Source of the DNA: Paludibacterium sp. B53371
GTDB lineage: Bacteria > Pseudomonadota > Gammaproteobacteria > Burkholderiales > Chromobacteriaceae
Reading direction: 5' to 3'
NCBI RefSeq assembly: GCF_018802765.1
Contig: NZ_CP069163.1
Span: 1,178,001 to 1,242,000 of the forward strand
DNA: 64,000 bases
Shown one piece after another: positions 28,253 through 36,942 of the stretch. The notes below the pieces were generated by a model. The model saw nothing but the letters and a program-made list of their open reading frames with translations, was not told the DNA's origin and searched no databases. Positions within the stretch are counted from its first letter, which is position 1. Every line of letters starts with the position of its first letter. A program made the position numbers and the translations under genes.

Positions 28253-29518
28253 TCATCGGCCATACACGGCTCTGGCGCCCAAATGACGCTCGATTTCCAG
28301 CAGCCGGTTGTATTTGGCCATGCGTTCAGAGCGGCAGGGCGAGCCGGTTTTGATCTGACCGCCGCCCATGGCCACGGCCAGGTCGGCAATGAAACTGTCT
28401 TCGGTTTCGCCTGAGCGGTGAGAGACGACATAGCCCCATCCCGCCCGGCGACACAGCTGGATGGCCTCGAGGGTCTCGCTGATCGTGCCGATCTGGTTGG
28501 GCTTGATCAGGGCTGCGTTGCAGCTGCGGTCCTGAATGGCTTGCTGAATGTACTGAGGATGGGTGACCAGCAGGTCATCGCCGACAATCTGAACCCGGTC
28601 TCCCAGTTCGGCCGTCAGTTGCCGGAAGCCCTGCACATCCCCTTCGTGGTGTCCGTCCTCGATGGAAACGATCGGATAGCGATCCAGCCACTGACTGAGC
28701 AAGCTCACCATGCCGACACTGGTTTTTTGGCCTTGGCCGCCGCGCTGCAGGCAATAGTGACCATCCCGATAGAACGAATTGGCGGCAATATCCAGTGCGA
28801 TGGCGATATCCCGTCCCGGCACATAACCGGCGCGCTCGATGGCCATGACGATCAAATCGCAGGCTTCTTCATTGCAGGTAACGATGGGCGCGAAACCGCC
28901 GACATCACCGACGCTGGTCGTACAGCCATGTTGGGCCAGCAAGGTTTTCAAGGCCCGAAAGGTTTCTGCGCCATAGCGCAGGGCCTCGGCGAAGTTCGGC
29001 GCGCCCAGCGGATAAATCATGAACTCCTGGAAGTCGAGTCCGGAGTCTGCATGCTTGCCGCCATTGAGCACGTTCATCATCGGAATGGGGAGGTGCGTGG
29101 CACCGATGCCGCCGAGGTAGGCATATAACGGCAGATTTGCGCTTAGCGCGGCCGCCCTGGCCACGGCCATCGAGACGCCCAGCATGGCATTGGCGCCCAG
29201 TACGGCTTTCTCGGGGGTGCCGTCGCACTCGATCATGCGGTGATCGATCTCGGCCTGCGCGCAAGGATTCAGGCCCTTGAGCAGTGGTGCGAGATGGCGA
29301 TTAACGTTGTCGACGGCCCAAAGCACCCCCTTGCCCGCGTAACGGCTTTTGTCCTCATCGCGCAGCTCGACGGCCTCATGACTGCCGGTCGAGGCACCGG
29401 ACGGGACGGAGGCACTGGCCGACACGCCATGATCGAGATAGACATGGACTCGCAGGGTGGGGGTGCCGCGTGAGTCGAGGATTTCCTGCGCCTCGATCGC
29501 CTGGATCTGTGCGCTCAT
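28253..29518 (-). CDS. Enolase-like protein with general-base Glu replaced by Val
   Basis: A 421-residue enolase homologue. Metal ligands Asp243, Glu287 and Asp314 and catalytic Lys339, His367 and Lys390 are all in place, as is Glu165. But the loop that reads GDEGGF in working enolases is GDVGGF here: the codon is GTC (Val206) where the paralogue at 30883 has GAG. This Glu (E. coli Glu208, yeast Glu211) is needed for water loss, so canonical activity should be very low. It is the first gene after the minus-strand fluoride riboswitch, followed by ppa. Start ATG 29518 has GGAG; an ATG nine codons upstream is less likely. Possible roles: altered fluoride-tolerant catalysis, decoy, or decay. Confidence 0.9.
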   Translation of the reverse strand: MSAQIQAIEAQEILDSRGTPTLRVHVYLDHGVSASASVPSGASTGSHEAVELRDEDKSRYAGKGVLWAVDNVNRHLAPLLKGLNPCAQAEIDHRMIECDGTPEKAVLGANAMLGVSMAVARAAALSANLPLYAYLGGIGATHLPIPMMNVLNGGKHADSGLDFQEFMIYPLGAPNFAEALRYGAETFRALKTLLAQHGCTTSVGDVGGFAPIVTCNEEACDLIVMAIERAGYVPGRDIAIALDIAANSFYRDGHYCLQRGGQGQKTSVGMVSLLSQWLDRYPIVSIEDGHHEGDVQGFRQLTAELGDRVQIVGDDLLVTHPQYIQQAIQDRSCNAALIKPNQIGTISETLEAIQLCRRAGWGYVVSHRSGETEDSFIADLAVAMGGGQIKTGSPCRSERMAKYNRLLEIERHLGARAVYGR

Positions 29519-29797
29519 TTCAGGATGCTCCGTTCCCGGCGCCATGGATGCCGACTGCCTGCACAGACTGTATGGAGCAAGGGGAAGGGGGGAGGTGGTG
29601 CGGCGGGCAGGCGCCTGCGGCCAGTACGTTAACGGGGAGGGCCGTCTGTACTGAACGGCAATGCAATGTGCGTGCCGGCGGGCGTCTGTCCGAGAAGGAC
29701 AGCCGTACGTCAGGACATGATGAAATCAACGCCGAAACAGCGTAAGGGAACAACAACTGGGTAAACATGACACCCCCTGGCAAGCATGCTGAAGACA
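29519..29797 (-). other. Long leader of the eno-ppa unit
   Basis: About 280 bases lie between the minus-strand riboswitch hairpin and the enolase start. No gene or terminator with a T run is seen. It is C/T-rich on the minus strand in its central part. The leader may contain the expression platform, but I could not fold it convincingly. Confidence 0.4.
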
Positions 29798-29870
29798 GCG
29801 CTCAGTTCGAGCGCGGCACAGACATCATCAGCCACCAGGCGGTTACAGGGAGGAATGTCATCTCCGGCGG
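29798..29870 (-). promoter_or_regulatory. Fluoride riboswitch (crcB motif) controlling eno-ppa
   Basis: Read on the minus strand: GGAGATGACATTCCTCC, then TGTAACCGCC, TGGT, and GGCTGATGATGTCT. These are the hallmark blocks of the fluoride aptamer, with GACAT able to pair with ATGTC and CCGCC with GGCGG-type partners. A -10-like TATGAT (29873-29878) puts the transcript start right at the aptamer. A hairpin GCGCTC/GAGCGC (29798-29814) follows directly and may be part of the switch. It differs from the plus-strand copy at one of 46 bases. Confidence 0.93.
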
Positions 29871-30079
29871 ATATCATAACGCAGAATCATGAGAAAATTG
29901 AATGGCATTGATTTAAAAACAGAAATTCTCTTGTGCCTTGCCGGGCGCCACCATCCGGCACAATCGCCAGCCAGAATGATTCTTAACGATTACCCGGTTT
30001 TCATTTTTTTTCGTCGGGTGTATATTTGGCTTCGGAGATGACATTCCTCCTTGTAACCGCCTGGTGGCTGATGATGTCT
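29820..30079. repeat. Inverted repeat formed by the two riboswitches (46-bp arms)
   Basis: Arms 29820-29865 and 30034-30079 are 45/46 identical in inverted orientation, while the 168 bases between them are not symmetric. Near-identity suggests a recent inverted duplication or ongoing gene conversion. Confidence 0.9.
29998..30026 (+). promoter_or_regulatory. Sigma-70 promoter of the crcB unit
   Basis: TTTTCA (29998-30003) and TATATT (30021-30026) are 17 bases apart. The predicted start falls at about 30033, immediately before the first G of the riboswitch, which supports both calls. Confidence 0.65.
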
Positions 30080-30104
30080 ATAGACCTGCTCTGAGCAAGA
30101 GCAG
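30031..30104 (+). promoter_or_regulatory. Fluoride riboswitch (crcB motif) controlling crcB-DUF190-eno
   Basis: GGAGATGACATTCCTCC, TGTAACCGCC, TGGT and GGCTGATGATGTCT (30034-30079) carry the conserved aptamer blocks. A hairpin CTGCTC/GAGCAG (30086-30104) follows with no T run, so control may act on translation rather than termination. The crcB ribosome-binding site AAGGAA is about 20 bases further on. Gene content downstream (fluoride channel, DUF190, enolase) is that typical of this riboswitch class. Confidence 0.96.
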
Positions 30105-30138
30105 CGTGTATTCATCGCGCCCTACAAGGAATGTTGTC

Positions 30139-30522
30139 ATGCTCTACTCTCTGCTTGCCATTAGTGTTGGTGCCACCCTGGGTTCTGTTCTGCGCTGGGT
30201 GCTCGGCCTGACGCTCAATACCCTGTTTCCCACGCTTCCCCCCGGTACGCTGGCAGCCAACCTCATCGGCGGCTATCTGATCGGCCTTGCTGTCGCTTTC
30301 TTTGCCAATCATCCCGATGTGTCGCCGGTCTGGCGTCTGCTGGTCATTACCGGTTTTCTCGGTGGTCTGACCACCTTCTCAACCTTTTCCGCCGAAGTCA
30401 CGACACTCATACAGCAAGGTCGCTTGCTGTGGGCCGCGGGTGAAATCGGTCTCCATGTCATCGGCTCCGTCCTGATGACCTCACTGGGCATTGCCACGAT
30501 CATTGCCATCAAACACGCCTGA
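30139..30522 (+). CDS. crcB: Fluoride channel CrcB/Fluc
   Basis: A 127-residue membrane protein with four predicted helices. It forms an antiparallel dimeric fluoride channel in the inner membrane and lets fluoride leave the cytoplasm. Family motifs seen: [24 protein letters not shown] (pore Asn) and [15 protein letters not shown] (Phe-box and Na-binding turn). Start ATG 30139 with AAGGAA 7 bases upstream; the longer upstream frame overlaps the riboswitch and is rejected. First gene behind the plus-strand fluoride riboswitch. Confidence 0.97.
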   Translation: MLYSLLAISVGATLGSVLRWVLGLTLNTLFPTLPPGTLAANLIGGYLIGLAVAFFANHPDVSPVWRLLVITGFLGGLTTFSTFSAEVTTLIQQGRLLWAAGEIGLHVIGSVLMTSLGIATIIAIKHA

Positions 30523-30538
30523 ATTTCGGAGAAATATC

Positions 30539-30862
30539 ATGAACGGTTATCAAGTCACGTTTTTTACCCAGCAAAACCGCAGTCATGCCGGCTTCCCTGT
30601 GGCCGAGTGGCTGGTTCGCGAAGCCCGGAAATTGAATCTGGAGGGCGCCACCATGGTGACGGCTGCAGAAGGACTGGGGCGGGATCACAAAATCCATGCG
30701 GCCCGGTTTTTCGAGCTGGGTGACCAGCCGGTGGCGGTCACGCTCGCCATGAGCGAAGACCACTTGCCGGTCTTGCTGGCCCGGCTGCAGCAGGAGCATC
30801 TCAATCTCTTTTACATCAAGATGCCGATCGAATACGGCTTCACATGCCCGCAACAGGCTTGA
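30539..30862 (+). CDS. DUF190 family protein
   Basis: A 107-residue soluble protein of the DUF190 family (YQVTFFTQQNRSH...EWLVREARKL...ATMVTAAEGLGRDHKIHAARFFEL). The family has a ferredoxin-like PII-related fold and is often found next to crcB. Its exact function is unknown; a role as fluoride-linked regulator of CrcB is a plausible guess. ATG 30539 follows CGGAGAAATATC, 16 bases after the crcB stop. Confidence 0.9.
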   Translation: MNGYQVTFFTQQNRSHAGFPVAEWLVREARKLNLEGATMVTAAEGLGRDHKIHAARFFELGDQPVAVTLAMSEDHLPVLLARLQQEHLNLFYIKMPIEYGFTCPQQA

Positions 30863-30882
30863 GCCGACAGGAGGACTGAACG

Positions 30883-32148
30883 ATGACGGTAACCATTCAA
30901 ACCATTCAGGCGCTGGAGATCCTCGACTCGCGGGGCAATCCGACACTGCGGGTCAATATCCGGCTGGACAACGGCCTGACTGCCTGTGCTTCGGTGCCTT
31001 CCGGCGCTTCAACGGGCGAAAACGAGGCGGTTGAGCTGCGTGATGGCGATGCGCAGCGCTATGGTGGCAAAGGCGTATTAAAAGCCATCGACAACGTCAA
31101 TCGACACATTGCGCCGCTGCTGCAGGGGCGCGACCCGCGAGATCAGGCGGATATCGATTACCGTATGATCGAGCTGGATGGCACGGACAACAAGGCGGAG
31201 CTGGGCGCCAATGCCATTCTGGGCGTCTCCCAGGCGGTGGCGCGGGTAGCGGCCCGCCAGGCGGGTCTGCCCCTGTATGCCTATCTTGGTGGTGTCGGTG
31301 CAGTGCACCTGCCCAAGCCGATGATGAATGTGCTCAACGGTGGCAAGCACGCTGATTCGGGGCTCGATTTTCAGGAGTTCATGATTTATCCCATTGGCGC
31401 ACCGAGCTTTGCCGAGGCCCTGCGCTATGGCGCAGAAACTTTTCATGTCCTGAAAGGCATGCTGGCAGAGCGCGGTTATGCCACCAGTGTCGGCGATGAG
31501 GGCGGTTTCGCACCCAAGGTCAAGCGTAATGAAGAAGCCTGCGACCTGATCGTCGAGGCCATCGAGCGGGCCGGTTATGTCCCGGGCCGCGATATGGCCA
31601 TTGCGCTGGATCCGGCGGCCAGCTCCTTTTATCTGGACGGGCGCTACTGTCTGAGCCGCAGTGGTCAGGGGGAGAAGAGTGCCGAGGAACTGGTTGCCTT
31701 GTTTCAGGACTGGGTGGATCGCTATCCGATCGTCTCGATCGAGGACAGCCATGATGAAAATGACTGGGATGGCTTCCGGCGCATGACCTCGGCGCTGGGC
31801 GACCGGATTCAGATTGTGGGCGATGATAATCTGGTGACCAACACCCGCTTCATTGCGCGGGGTATCCGCGAAAAAGCCTGCAATGCCGCCCTGATCAAAC
31901 TCAATCAGATCGGCTCGGTGACCGAAACCATCGAGGCGATCCAGCTCTGTCGCAAGGCAGGGTGGGGCTATGTCATCTCACATCGTTCCGGAGAAACCGA
32001 AGATACCTTCATGGCCGACTTCGCCGTGGCCATGGGGGGTGGGCAGATCAAGTGCGGCTCACTATGTCGCTCCGAGCGTATCGCCAAATACAACCGTCTG
32101 CTGGAAATCGAGCACGAGCTGGCCGGTCGTGCCGTGTTTGGCGCCTGA
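30883..32148 (+). CDS. eno: Enolase (fluoride-inducible copy, complete active site)
   Basis: A 421-residue enolase converting 2-phosphoglycerate to phosphoenolpyruvate. All catalytic residues are present, including the general-base Glu206 in SVGDEGGFAP, the metal Asp/Glu/Asp set, Lys in LIKLNQIG and His in ISHRSGETED. It is about the same length as, and clearly a paralogue of, the leftward enolase-like gene. Enolase is strongly inhibited by fluoride plus phosphate, so an extra copy under a fluoride riboswitch fits dose compensation or a less sensitive isoform. AGGAGG lies 8 bases before ATG, 20 bases after the DUF190 gene. Confidence 0.96.
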   Translation: MTVTIQTIQALEILDSRGNPTLRVNIRLDNGLTACASVPSGASTGENEAVELRDGDAQRYGGKGVLKAIDNVNRHIAPLLQGRDPRDQADIDYRMIELDGTDNKAELGANAILGVSQAVARVAARQAGLPLYAYLGGVGAVHLPKPMMNVLNGGKHADSGLDFQEFMIYPIGAPSFAEALRYGAETFHVLKGMLAERGYATSVGDEGGFAPKVKRNEEACDLIVEAIERAGYVPGRDMAIALDPAASSFYLDGRYCLSRSGQGEKSAEELVALFQDWVDRYPIVSIEDSHDENDWDGFRRMTSALGDRIQIVGDDNLVTNTRFIARGIREKACNAALIKLNQIGSVTETIEAIQLCRKAGWGYVISHRSGETEDTFMADFAVAMGGGQIKCGSLCRSERIAKYNRLLEIEHELAGRAVFGA

Positions 32149-32200
32149 AGTTCCCGCTGCACCGTCGGGTGGGCAGGCGCTCACCCGACGTCACCGGTCG

Positions 32201-32215
32201 ATTCTCAAAGTGATA
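32201..32215. promoter_or_regulatory. Candidate UacR enhancer element (site B)
   Basis: ATTCTCAAAGTGATA, identical in 15 of 15 bases to the element before yqeB. Its centre is about 137 bases upstream of the ygfK sigma-54 promoter. Confidence 0.62.
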
Positions 32216-32343
32216 AACCACCCTATTGATTTGATTCTCACCCGGGGAAAACGCCCGGGCATGCCTGGCCGGCCGCAGGGACATCCCCGGCAAAGCCTTG
32301 CTGCATAAGGGGCCGCTGATTTTGTTGTCGCGATCCGGCGGGC

Positions 32344-32359
32344 TGGCGCGTTTTTTGCT
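32344..32359 (+). promoter_or_regulatory. Sigma-54 promoter of the ygfK operon
   Basis: TGGCGCGTTTTTTGCT: GG and GC are 10 bases apart, with TTTGC at -12, a near-perfect match to the consensus. It lies 76 bases before the ygfK ATG. Confidence 0.85.
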
Positions 32360-32434
32360 CAATCTGAAGCGGTACCTGACCCACGCACACAGGGCAGGGG
32401 TCGTTCACGACAAGAGCAGAATACGGAGAATGTT

Positions 32435-35400
32435 ATGGGTGACATCATGCGGCCTGTTCCCTTCCGGGAATTCCTGACGCGCATCGTCGACGAGTTCGCG
32501 CAGTCGCAGTCGATTTTTGGCATTCCGGCCACGCAGTTCTATCGCAAGATCGACGAGCGCAAGATTCGCGTCTTTGGCGAGAGCTGCGAAACACCCGTCG
32601 GCCCCGCTGCCGGCCCCCATACCCAACTGGCACAGAATATCGTGGCTTCATGGCTCGCCGGCGGGCGCTTCATGGAGCTGAAAACCGTTCAGATCCTCGA
32701 TCGGCTGGAAATCGAAAAGCCCTGTATTGATGCCGAGGACGAATGCTTCAACACCGAGTGGTCGACCGAGTTCACCCTGCCCAAGGCCTGGGATGAATAT
32801 CTGAAAGCCTGGTTTGCCCTGCACCTGCTGGAAGCCATCTTCGATCCGCGTCAGCCGGGCGAAGAAAAGTCGTTCATCTTCAACATGAGCGTGGGCTACA
32901 ACCTGGAAGGGATCAAGCAGCCGCCGATGCAGCAGTTCATCCACAACATGATGGATGCCGGCCACCACCCGCGCTTTGCCGAGTATCGCGCCTTGCTGGC
33001 CGATCTGCTGGCCGATGAGACCTTCCTCGGCAAGATGGGCTTGCAGGCGCGACGTGCCGAGCTGCAGCAGTTGCCGCAGCAGATCGACGGGCGCATGGTG
33101 CAGGGGGTGACCCTGTCGACCATGCACGGCTGTCCGCCGGACGAAATCGAGGCGATCTGCAGCTATATGCTGAGCGAGAAGGGCATCAACACCTTCGTCA
33201 AACTCAATCCGACCCTGCTGGGCTATCAGCGCGTGCGCGAGATTCTCGATGGCTGCGGTTTCGACTATATCGGCCTGAAGCCGGAGTCGTTCGAACACGA
33301 CCTGCAGCTGGACCGCGCCCTGGCCATGCTCACCCGCCTGATGAAACTGGCGGCCGACCAGGGCCTGACCTTTGGCGTCAAACTGACCAATACCCTAGGT
33401 ACCATCAACAACAAGGGCGCCTTGCCGGGCGGCGAAATGTATATGTCCGGCCGGGCGCTGTTCCCGATCTCGATTAATGTGGCTGCCTTGCTGTCGCGCC
33501 ACTTCCACGGCCAGCTGCCGATTTCCTATTCCGGCGGGGCCAGCCTGTTCAATATCCGCGATATTTTCGAGACCGGTATTCGCCCGATCACCATGGCTAC
33601 CGATCTGCTCAAGCCGGGCGGCTATCTGCGTCTGGCCGAGTGCATGCGTGAGCTGGATCGCTCCGAGGCCTGGGGCATGCGCCATGTCGACGTCGACAAG
33701 CTGTCGGCGCTGGCTGAACGCGCCCTGACCATGGAATACACCCACAAGTCGTGGAAGAGCGAGGAACGCATCGACACCGGCGAAGCCCTGCCGATGACCG
33801 ATTGCTATGTCGCGCCGTGCGTCACGGCCTGTCCGATCCATCAGGACATTCCGGAATACATTCGTCTGCTGGGTGAACAACGCTATGTCGAGGCGCTGGA
33901 ACTGATCTATCAGCGCAATGCCCTGCCGGCGATCACCAGCCATATTTGCGACCATCAGTGCCAGAACAACTGCACCCGGCTGGATTACGAAAGCCCGCTG
34001 AATATCCGCGAGCTGAAAAAGGTCGCACTGGAAAAAGGCTGGGACGAGTACAAGGCCCGCTGGGTCAAGCCGCTCGACAGTGCGGCCAGGCCGGTTGCCG
34101 TCATCGGTGCCGGGCCGGCCGGTTTGTCGGCAGGCTATTTCCTGGCACGAGCCGGGGTGCCGGTGACCATTTTCGAGCGTGAAGCCAATGCCGGCGGCGT
34201 GGTGAAGAACATCATCCCGCGCTTCCGCATCCCCGCTGAAGTCATTCAGCGCGATATCGATTTTGTCGCTGAGCATGGCGTGAAGTTTGCCTTCGGCTGC
34301 GATCCGGCGCTGAACGTGGATCAACTGCAACAACAAGGCTTTGGCTATGTGCTGGTCGGTATCGGTACCGACAAGAACAGTGGCATGCGGCTGGATGGCG
34401 ATCACCCGCGTGTCCACAAGTCCTTGCCCTTCCTGCGCAGTTTCAATCAGGGCCAGCCGTTGCCGCTTGGCCGCCATGTGGCGGTGGCCGGTGCCGGCAA
34501 TACTGCCATGGACTGCGCCCGTGCCGCGCTCAAGGTGCCAGGCGTCGAAAGCGTGACCGTCATCTATCGTCGCAGCGAGCAGGAAATGCCGGCCGCCCGC
34601 GAAGAGTATCTGGAAGCGCATGAAGACGGCGTGAAGTTCCGCTTCCTGGCCAATCCGGAACGCTTCGATGCCGACGGCACGCTGACCCTGCGGGTCATGG
34701 CACTGGGCGAGCCCGATGAACAGGGCCGTCGTCGTCCGCAGCCGACCGAAGAAACCGTGGTGCTGCAGATGGATGCGCTGATTACCGCCATTGGCGAGCA
34801 GGCAGATGGCGCCGCCCTGGCCGCCCTTGGCGTGCCGGTGGATGACAAGGGCCATGCCCATGTCGACCCCGCCACGGGCGAGACCCGGCGTCAGAATGTG
34901 TTCCTGATCGGTGACGTGCAGCATGGCCCGGCCACCATCGTGCGCGCCATGGCTGACGCCCGTCATGCGGCCGACATGATCCTGACGCGCGAGCATCTGC
35001 AACGTCCGCAACCCTTGCATGTGGCCAGCGTCGATACTTCGGCCATCTTCCGCCGCAAGGGTGTACTGGCCGTCGCGCAGACCGGCAGTGCTGCACGCGA
35101 TGCCTTTGTGGCGCAGGAAAGCCATCGTTGCCTGGAATGCAATGTGTTCTGTGCCAAGTGCGTCGACGTGTGTCCGAACCGGGCCAATGTCTCGATCGCC
35201 GTCCCGGGCTTCCGCAACAAGTTCCAGACCCTGCACCTGGATGCTTTCTGCAACGAGTGCGGCAATTGCGCGCAGTTCTGTCCATGGCAGGGCAAACCCT
35301 ATCAGGACAAGGTGACGGTGTTCAGTCTGCCGGGGGATTTCGCCAACAGTCGCAATCCGGGCTTCTATCTCGGTGACGATGGCCAGTTGCAGGTGCGCCA

Positions 35401-35539
35401 GGGAGGCGAGGTCTACCGCTTGCAGATCGGCGAGCATGGCGAGATTGCCCATGTTCCCGCGGAACTGAGCGAAATGTGCCGCATCATCAGCCACGTGCAT
35501 GCCCACCACCACTACCTGCTTGGCCGGGTCGAGGAGTAA
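32435..35539 (+). CDS. ygfK: YgfK: large iron-sulfur flavoprotein oxidoreductase of purine degradation
   Basis: A 1034-residue protein, nearly colinear with E. coli YgfK. Order: N-terminal barrel-like region (1 to about 440), Cys-rich linker (CYVAPCVTACPIHQ near 457; CDHQCQNNC near 505), GltD-like FAD/NAD domain (VAVIGAGPAGLSAGY near 552; GAGNTAMDCARAAL), and a C-terminal two-[4Fe-4S] ferredoxin (CLECNVFCAKCVDVCP near 898; CNECGNCAQFCPW near 939). It probably passes electrons between a nicotinamide or other carrier and the molybdenum hydroxylases or purine-ring intermediates; the exact reaction is not settled. CGGAGAA precedes ATG. ssnA follows after five bases. Confidence 0.96.
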   Translation: MGDIMRPVPFREFLTRIVDEFAQSQSIFGIPATQFYRKIDERKIRVFGESCETPVGPAAGPHTQLAQNIVASWLAGGRFMELKTVQILDRLEIEKPCIDAEDECFNTEWSTEFTLPKAWDEYLKAWFALHLLEAIFDPRQPGEEKSFIFNMSVGYNLEGIKQPPMQQFIHNMMDAGHHPRFAEYRALLADLLADETFLGKMGLQARRAELQQLPQQIDGRMVQGVTLSTMHGCPPDEIEAICSYMLSEKGINTFVKLNPTLLGYQRVREILDGCGFDYIGLKPESFEHDLQLDRALAMLTRLMKLAADQGLTFGVKLTNTLGTINNKGALPGGEMYMSGRALFPISINVAALLSRHFHGQLPISYSGGASLFNIRDIFETGIRPITMATDLLKPGGYLRLAECMRELDRSEAWGMRHVDVDKLSALAERALTMEYTHKSWKSEERIDTGEALPMTDCYVAPCVTACPIHQDIPEYIRLLGEQRYVEALELIYQRNALPAITSHICDHQCQNNCTRLDYESPLNIRELKKVALEKGWDEYKARWVKPLDSAARPVAVIGAGPAGLSAGYFLARAGVPVTIFEREANAGGVVKNIIPRFRIPAEVIQRDIDFVAEHGVKFAFGCDPALNVDQLQQQGFGYVLVGIGTDKNSGMRLDGDHPRVHKSLPFLRSFNQGQPLPLGRHVAVAGAGNTAMDCARAALKVPGVESVTVIYRRSEQEMPAAREEYLEAHEDGVKFRFLANPERFDADGTLTLRVMALGEPDEQGRRRPQPTEETVVLQMDALITAIGEQADGAALAALGVPVDDKGHAHVDPATGETRRQNVFLIGDVQHGPATIVRAMADARHAADMILTREHLQRPQPLHVASVDTSAIFRRKGVLAVAQTGSAARDAFVAQESHRCLECNVFCAKCVDVCPNRANVSIAVPGFRNKFQTLHLDAFCNECGNCAQFCPWQGKPYQDKVTVFSLPGDFANSRNPGFYLGDDGQLQVRQGGEVYRLQIGEHGEIAHVPAELSEMCRIISHVHAHHHYLLGRVEE

Positions 35540-35544
35540 GCACC

Positions 35545-36870
35545 ATGTATATCCTGAAAAATGTCACGGCCGCACAACTGGAACCGGCGCTGCTGCAGGA
35601 AGGGGTCGACATCGCCATCGAGGGCGACCGCATTGTGGCGGTCGGTCCCGATCTGCTGTCGGTGTATCCGGGCAGCCGCTACAAGGAGATGGGCGGCAAG
35701 CTGGTGATGCCGGGGCTGGTATGTGCGCACAACCATTTCTACTCTGGCCTGGCACGCGGCATCATGGCGCGCATCGCTCCCTGTCCGGACTTCATTTCCA
35801 CGCTGAAGAACCTGTGGTGGCGACTGGATCGCGCGCTGGATGAAGAATCGCTGTACTACAGCGGTCTGATCTGCTCGCTGGAAGCCATCAAGAGCGGTTG
35901 CAGCGCCGTCATCGACCACCACGCGTCCCCCTCAGTCATTGCCGGTTCGCTGGAGATCATCAGCCGCGGCTTCCGCGAGACCGGTCTGCGCGGCATGACC
36001 TGTTTCGAAACCACCGACCGCAACGGCGGGCTGGCCGAGATGCAGGCCGGGGTGGAGGAAAACATCGCCTTTGCGCGTCAGATCGATGCGGCACGTGCCC
36101 GGGGCGAGCCCCACCTGGTGGAAGCCCACATCGGCGCCCACGCGCCCTTCACCGTGGGCGAGTCCGGCATGGCCATGCTGCGCGAGGCCATCCAGGCTAC
36201 CGGTCGTGGGCTGCATATCCATGTGGCCGAGGATGGCTATGATGTGTCGCACAGCCATCATCACTACGGCAAGGATCTGATTGCCCGGCTGGATGATCAC
36301 GGCCTGATCAACGACAAGACACTGATCGGTCACGGTCTGTATCTGTCGCACGAAGACATCGGCATCCTCAACCGGCGCGATGCCTTCCTGGTGCATAACG
36401 CCCGCTCCAATATGAACAACCATGTCGGCTACAACCACCACCTGCCCGAGTACCGCAATCTGGCCCTCGGCACCGATGGCATCGGCGCGGACATGTTCGA
36501 AGAACTGAAGTTTGCCTACTTCAAGCACCGCGATGCCGGCGGCAGCCTGTGGCCGGACAGCTTTGCCCGCTTCCTGGCCAATGGCAACGAGCTGCTGACA
36601 CGCAACTTCGGCGCCCGCTTTGGCCGCCTGGAGGCGGGCTATCAGGCTGACCTGACCATTTGTGACTATGTCAGTCCGACCCCCCTGGTGGCTGCCAATT
36701 TGCCGGGCCACCTGGCCTTCGCGCTGAATGCGGGTCACGTCAACAGTGTCATGGTGGCCGGTCGCATGGTGTATGAGGATCGTGCTTTCGCCCTGGATGT
36801 CGCGCCGGTCTATGCCCGCGCACGCGAAGTTGCACAAGGTTTGTGGCAGCGCATGGATGCATTGGCTTAA
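35545..36870 (+). CDS. ssnA: SsnA amidohydrolase
   Basis: A 441-residue metal-dependent amidohydrolase of the chlorohydrolase/deaminase branch, colinear with E. coli SsnA. Metal and catalytic regions: VCAHNHFYSGLARG, EAHIGAHAPFT, LHIHVAEDGYD, HGLYLSHED and LGTDGIGADM. In related anaerobic gut bacteria this family is tied to purine-ring cleavage; the substrate is probably an oxidised or reduced purine intermediate, but this cannot be read from sequence. The upstream in-frame ATG at 35476 overlaps ygfK and is rejected. Confidence 0.94.
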   Translation: MYILKNVTAAQLEPALLQEGVDIAIEGDRIVAVGPDLLSVYPGSRYKEMGGKLVMPGLVCAHNHFYSGLARGIMARIAPCPDFISTLKNLWWRLDRALDEESLYYSGLICSLEAIKSGCSAVIDHHASPSVIAGSLEIISRGFRETGLRGMTCFETTDRNGGLAEMQAGVEENIAFARQIDAARARGEPHLVEAHIGAHAPFTVGESGMAMLREAIQATGRGLHIHVAEDGYDVSHSHHHYGKDLIARLDDHGLINDKTLIGHGLYLSHEDIGILNRRDAFLVHNARSNMNNHVGYNHHLPEYRNLALGTDGIGADMFEELKFAYFKHRDAGGSLWPDSFARFLANGNELLTRNFGARFGRLEAGYQADLTICDYVSPTPLVAANLPGHLAFALNAGHVNSVMVAGRMVYEDRAFALDVAPVYARAREVAQGLWQRMDALA

Positions 36871-36891
36871 TCGGCTGGACAATGCCCGTAG

Positions 36892-36924
36892 CATGTGGTG
36901 CGCCGCATGGCGCACCACCACATG
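36892..36924 (+). other. Intercistronic hairpin between ssnA and ygfM
   Basis: CATGTGGTGCGCC pairs with GGCGCACCAC-CAC-ATG (three-base bulge) across GCAT. It ends six bases before the GGGGGAGA ribosome-binding site of ygfM and has no T run. It may modulate message stability or translation inside the operon. Confidence 0.5.
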
Positions 36925-36942
36925 GTGACGGGGGAGATTGAA

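Larger units (their letters stand above)
32149..32434. other. Control region before ygfK
   Basis: It contains a perfect 9-bp stem CGTCGGGTG/CACCCGACG (32163-32190) 14 bases after the enolase stop (likely weak terminator, no T run), the UacR-type element (32201-32215) and a sigma-54 promoter (32344-32359). It is the boundary between the fluoride island and the purine operon. No gene is seen. Confidence 0.6.
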
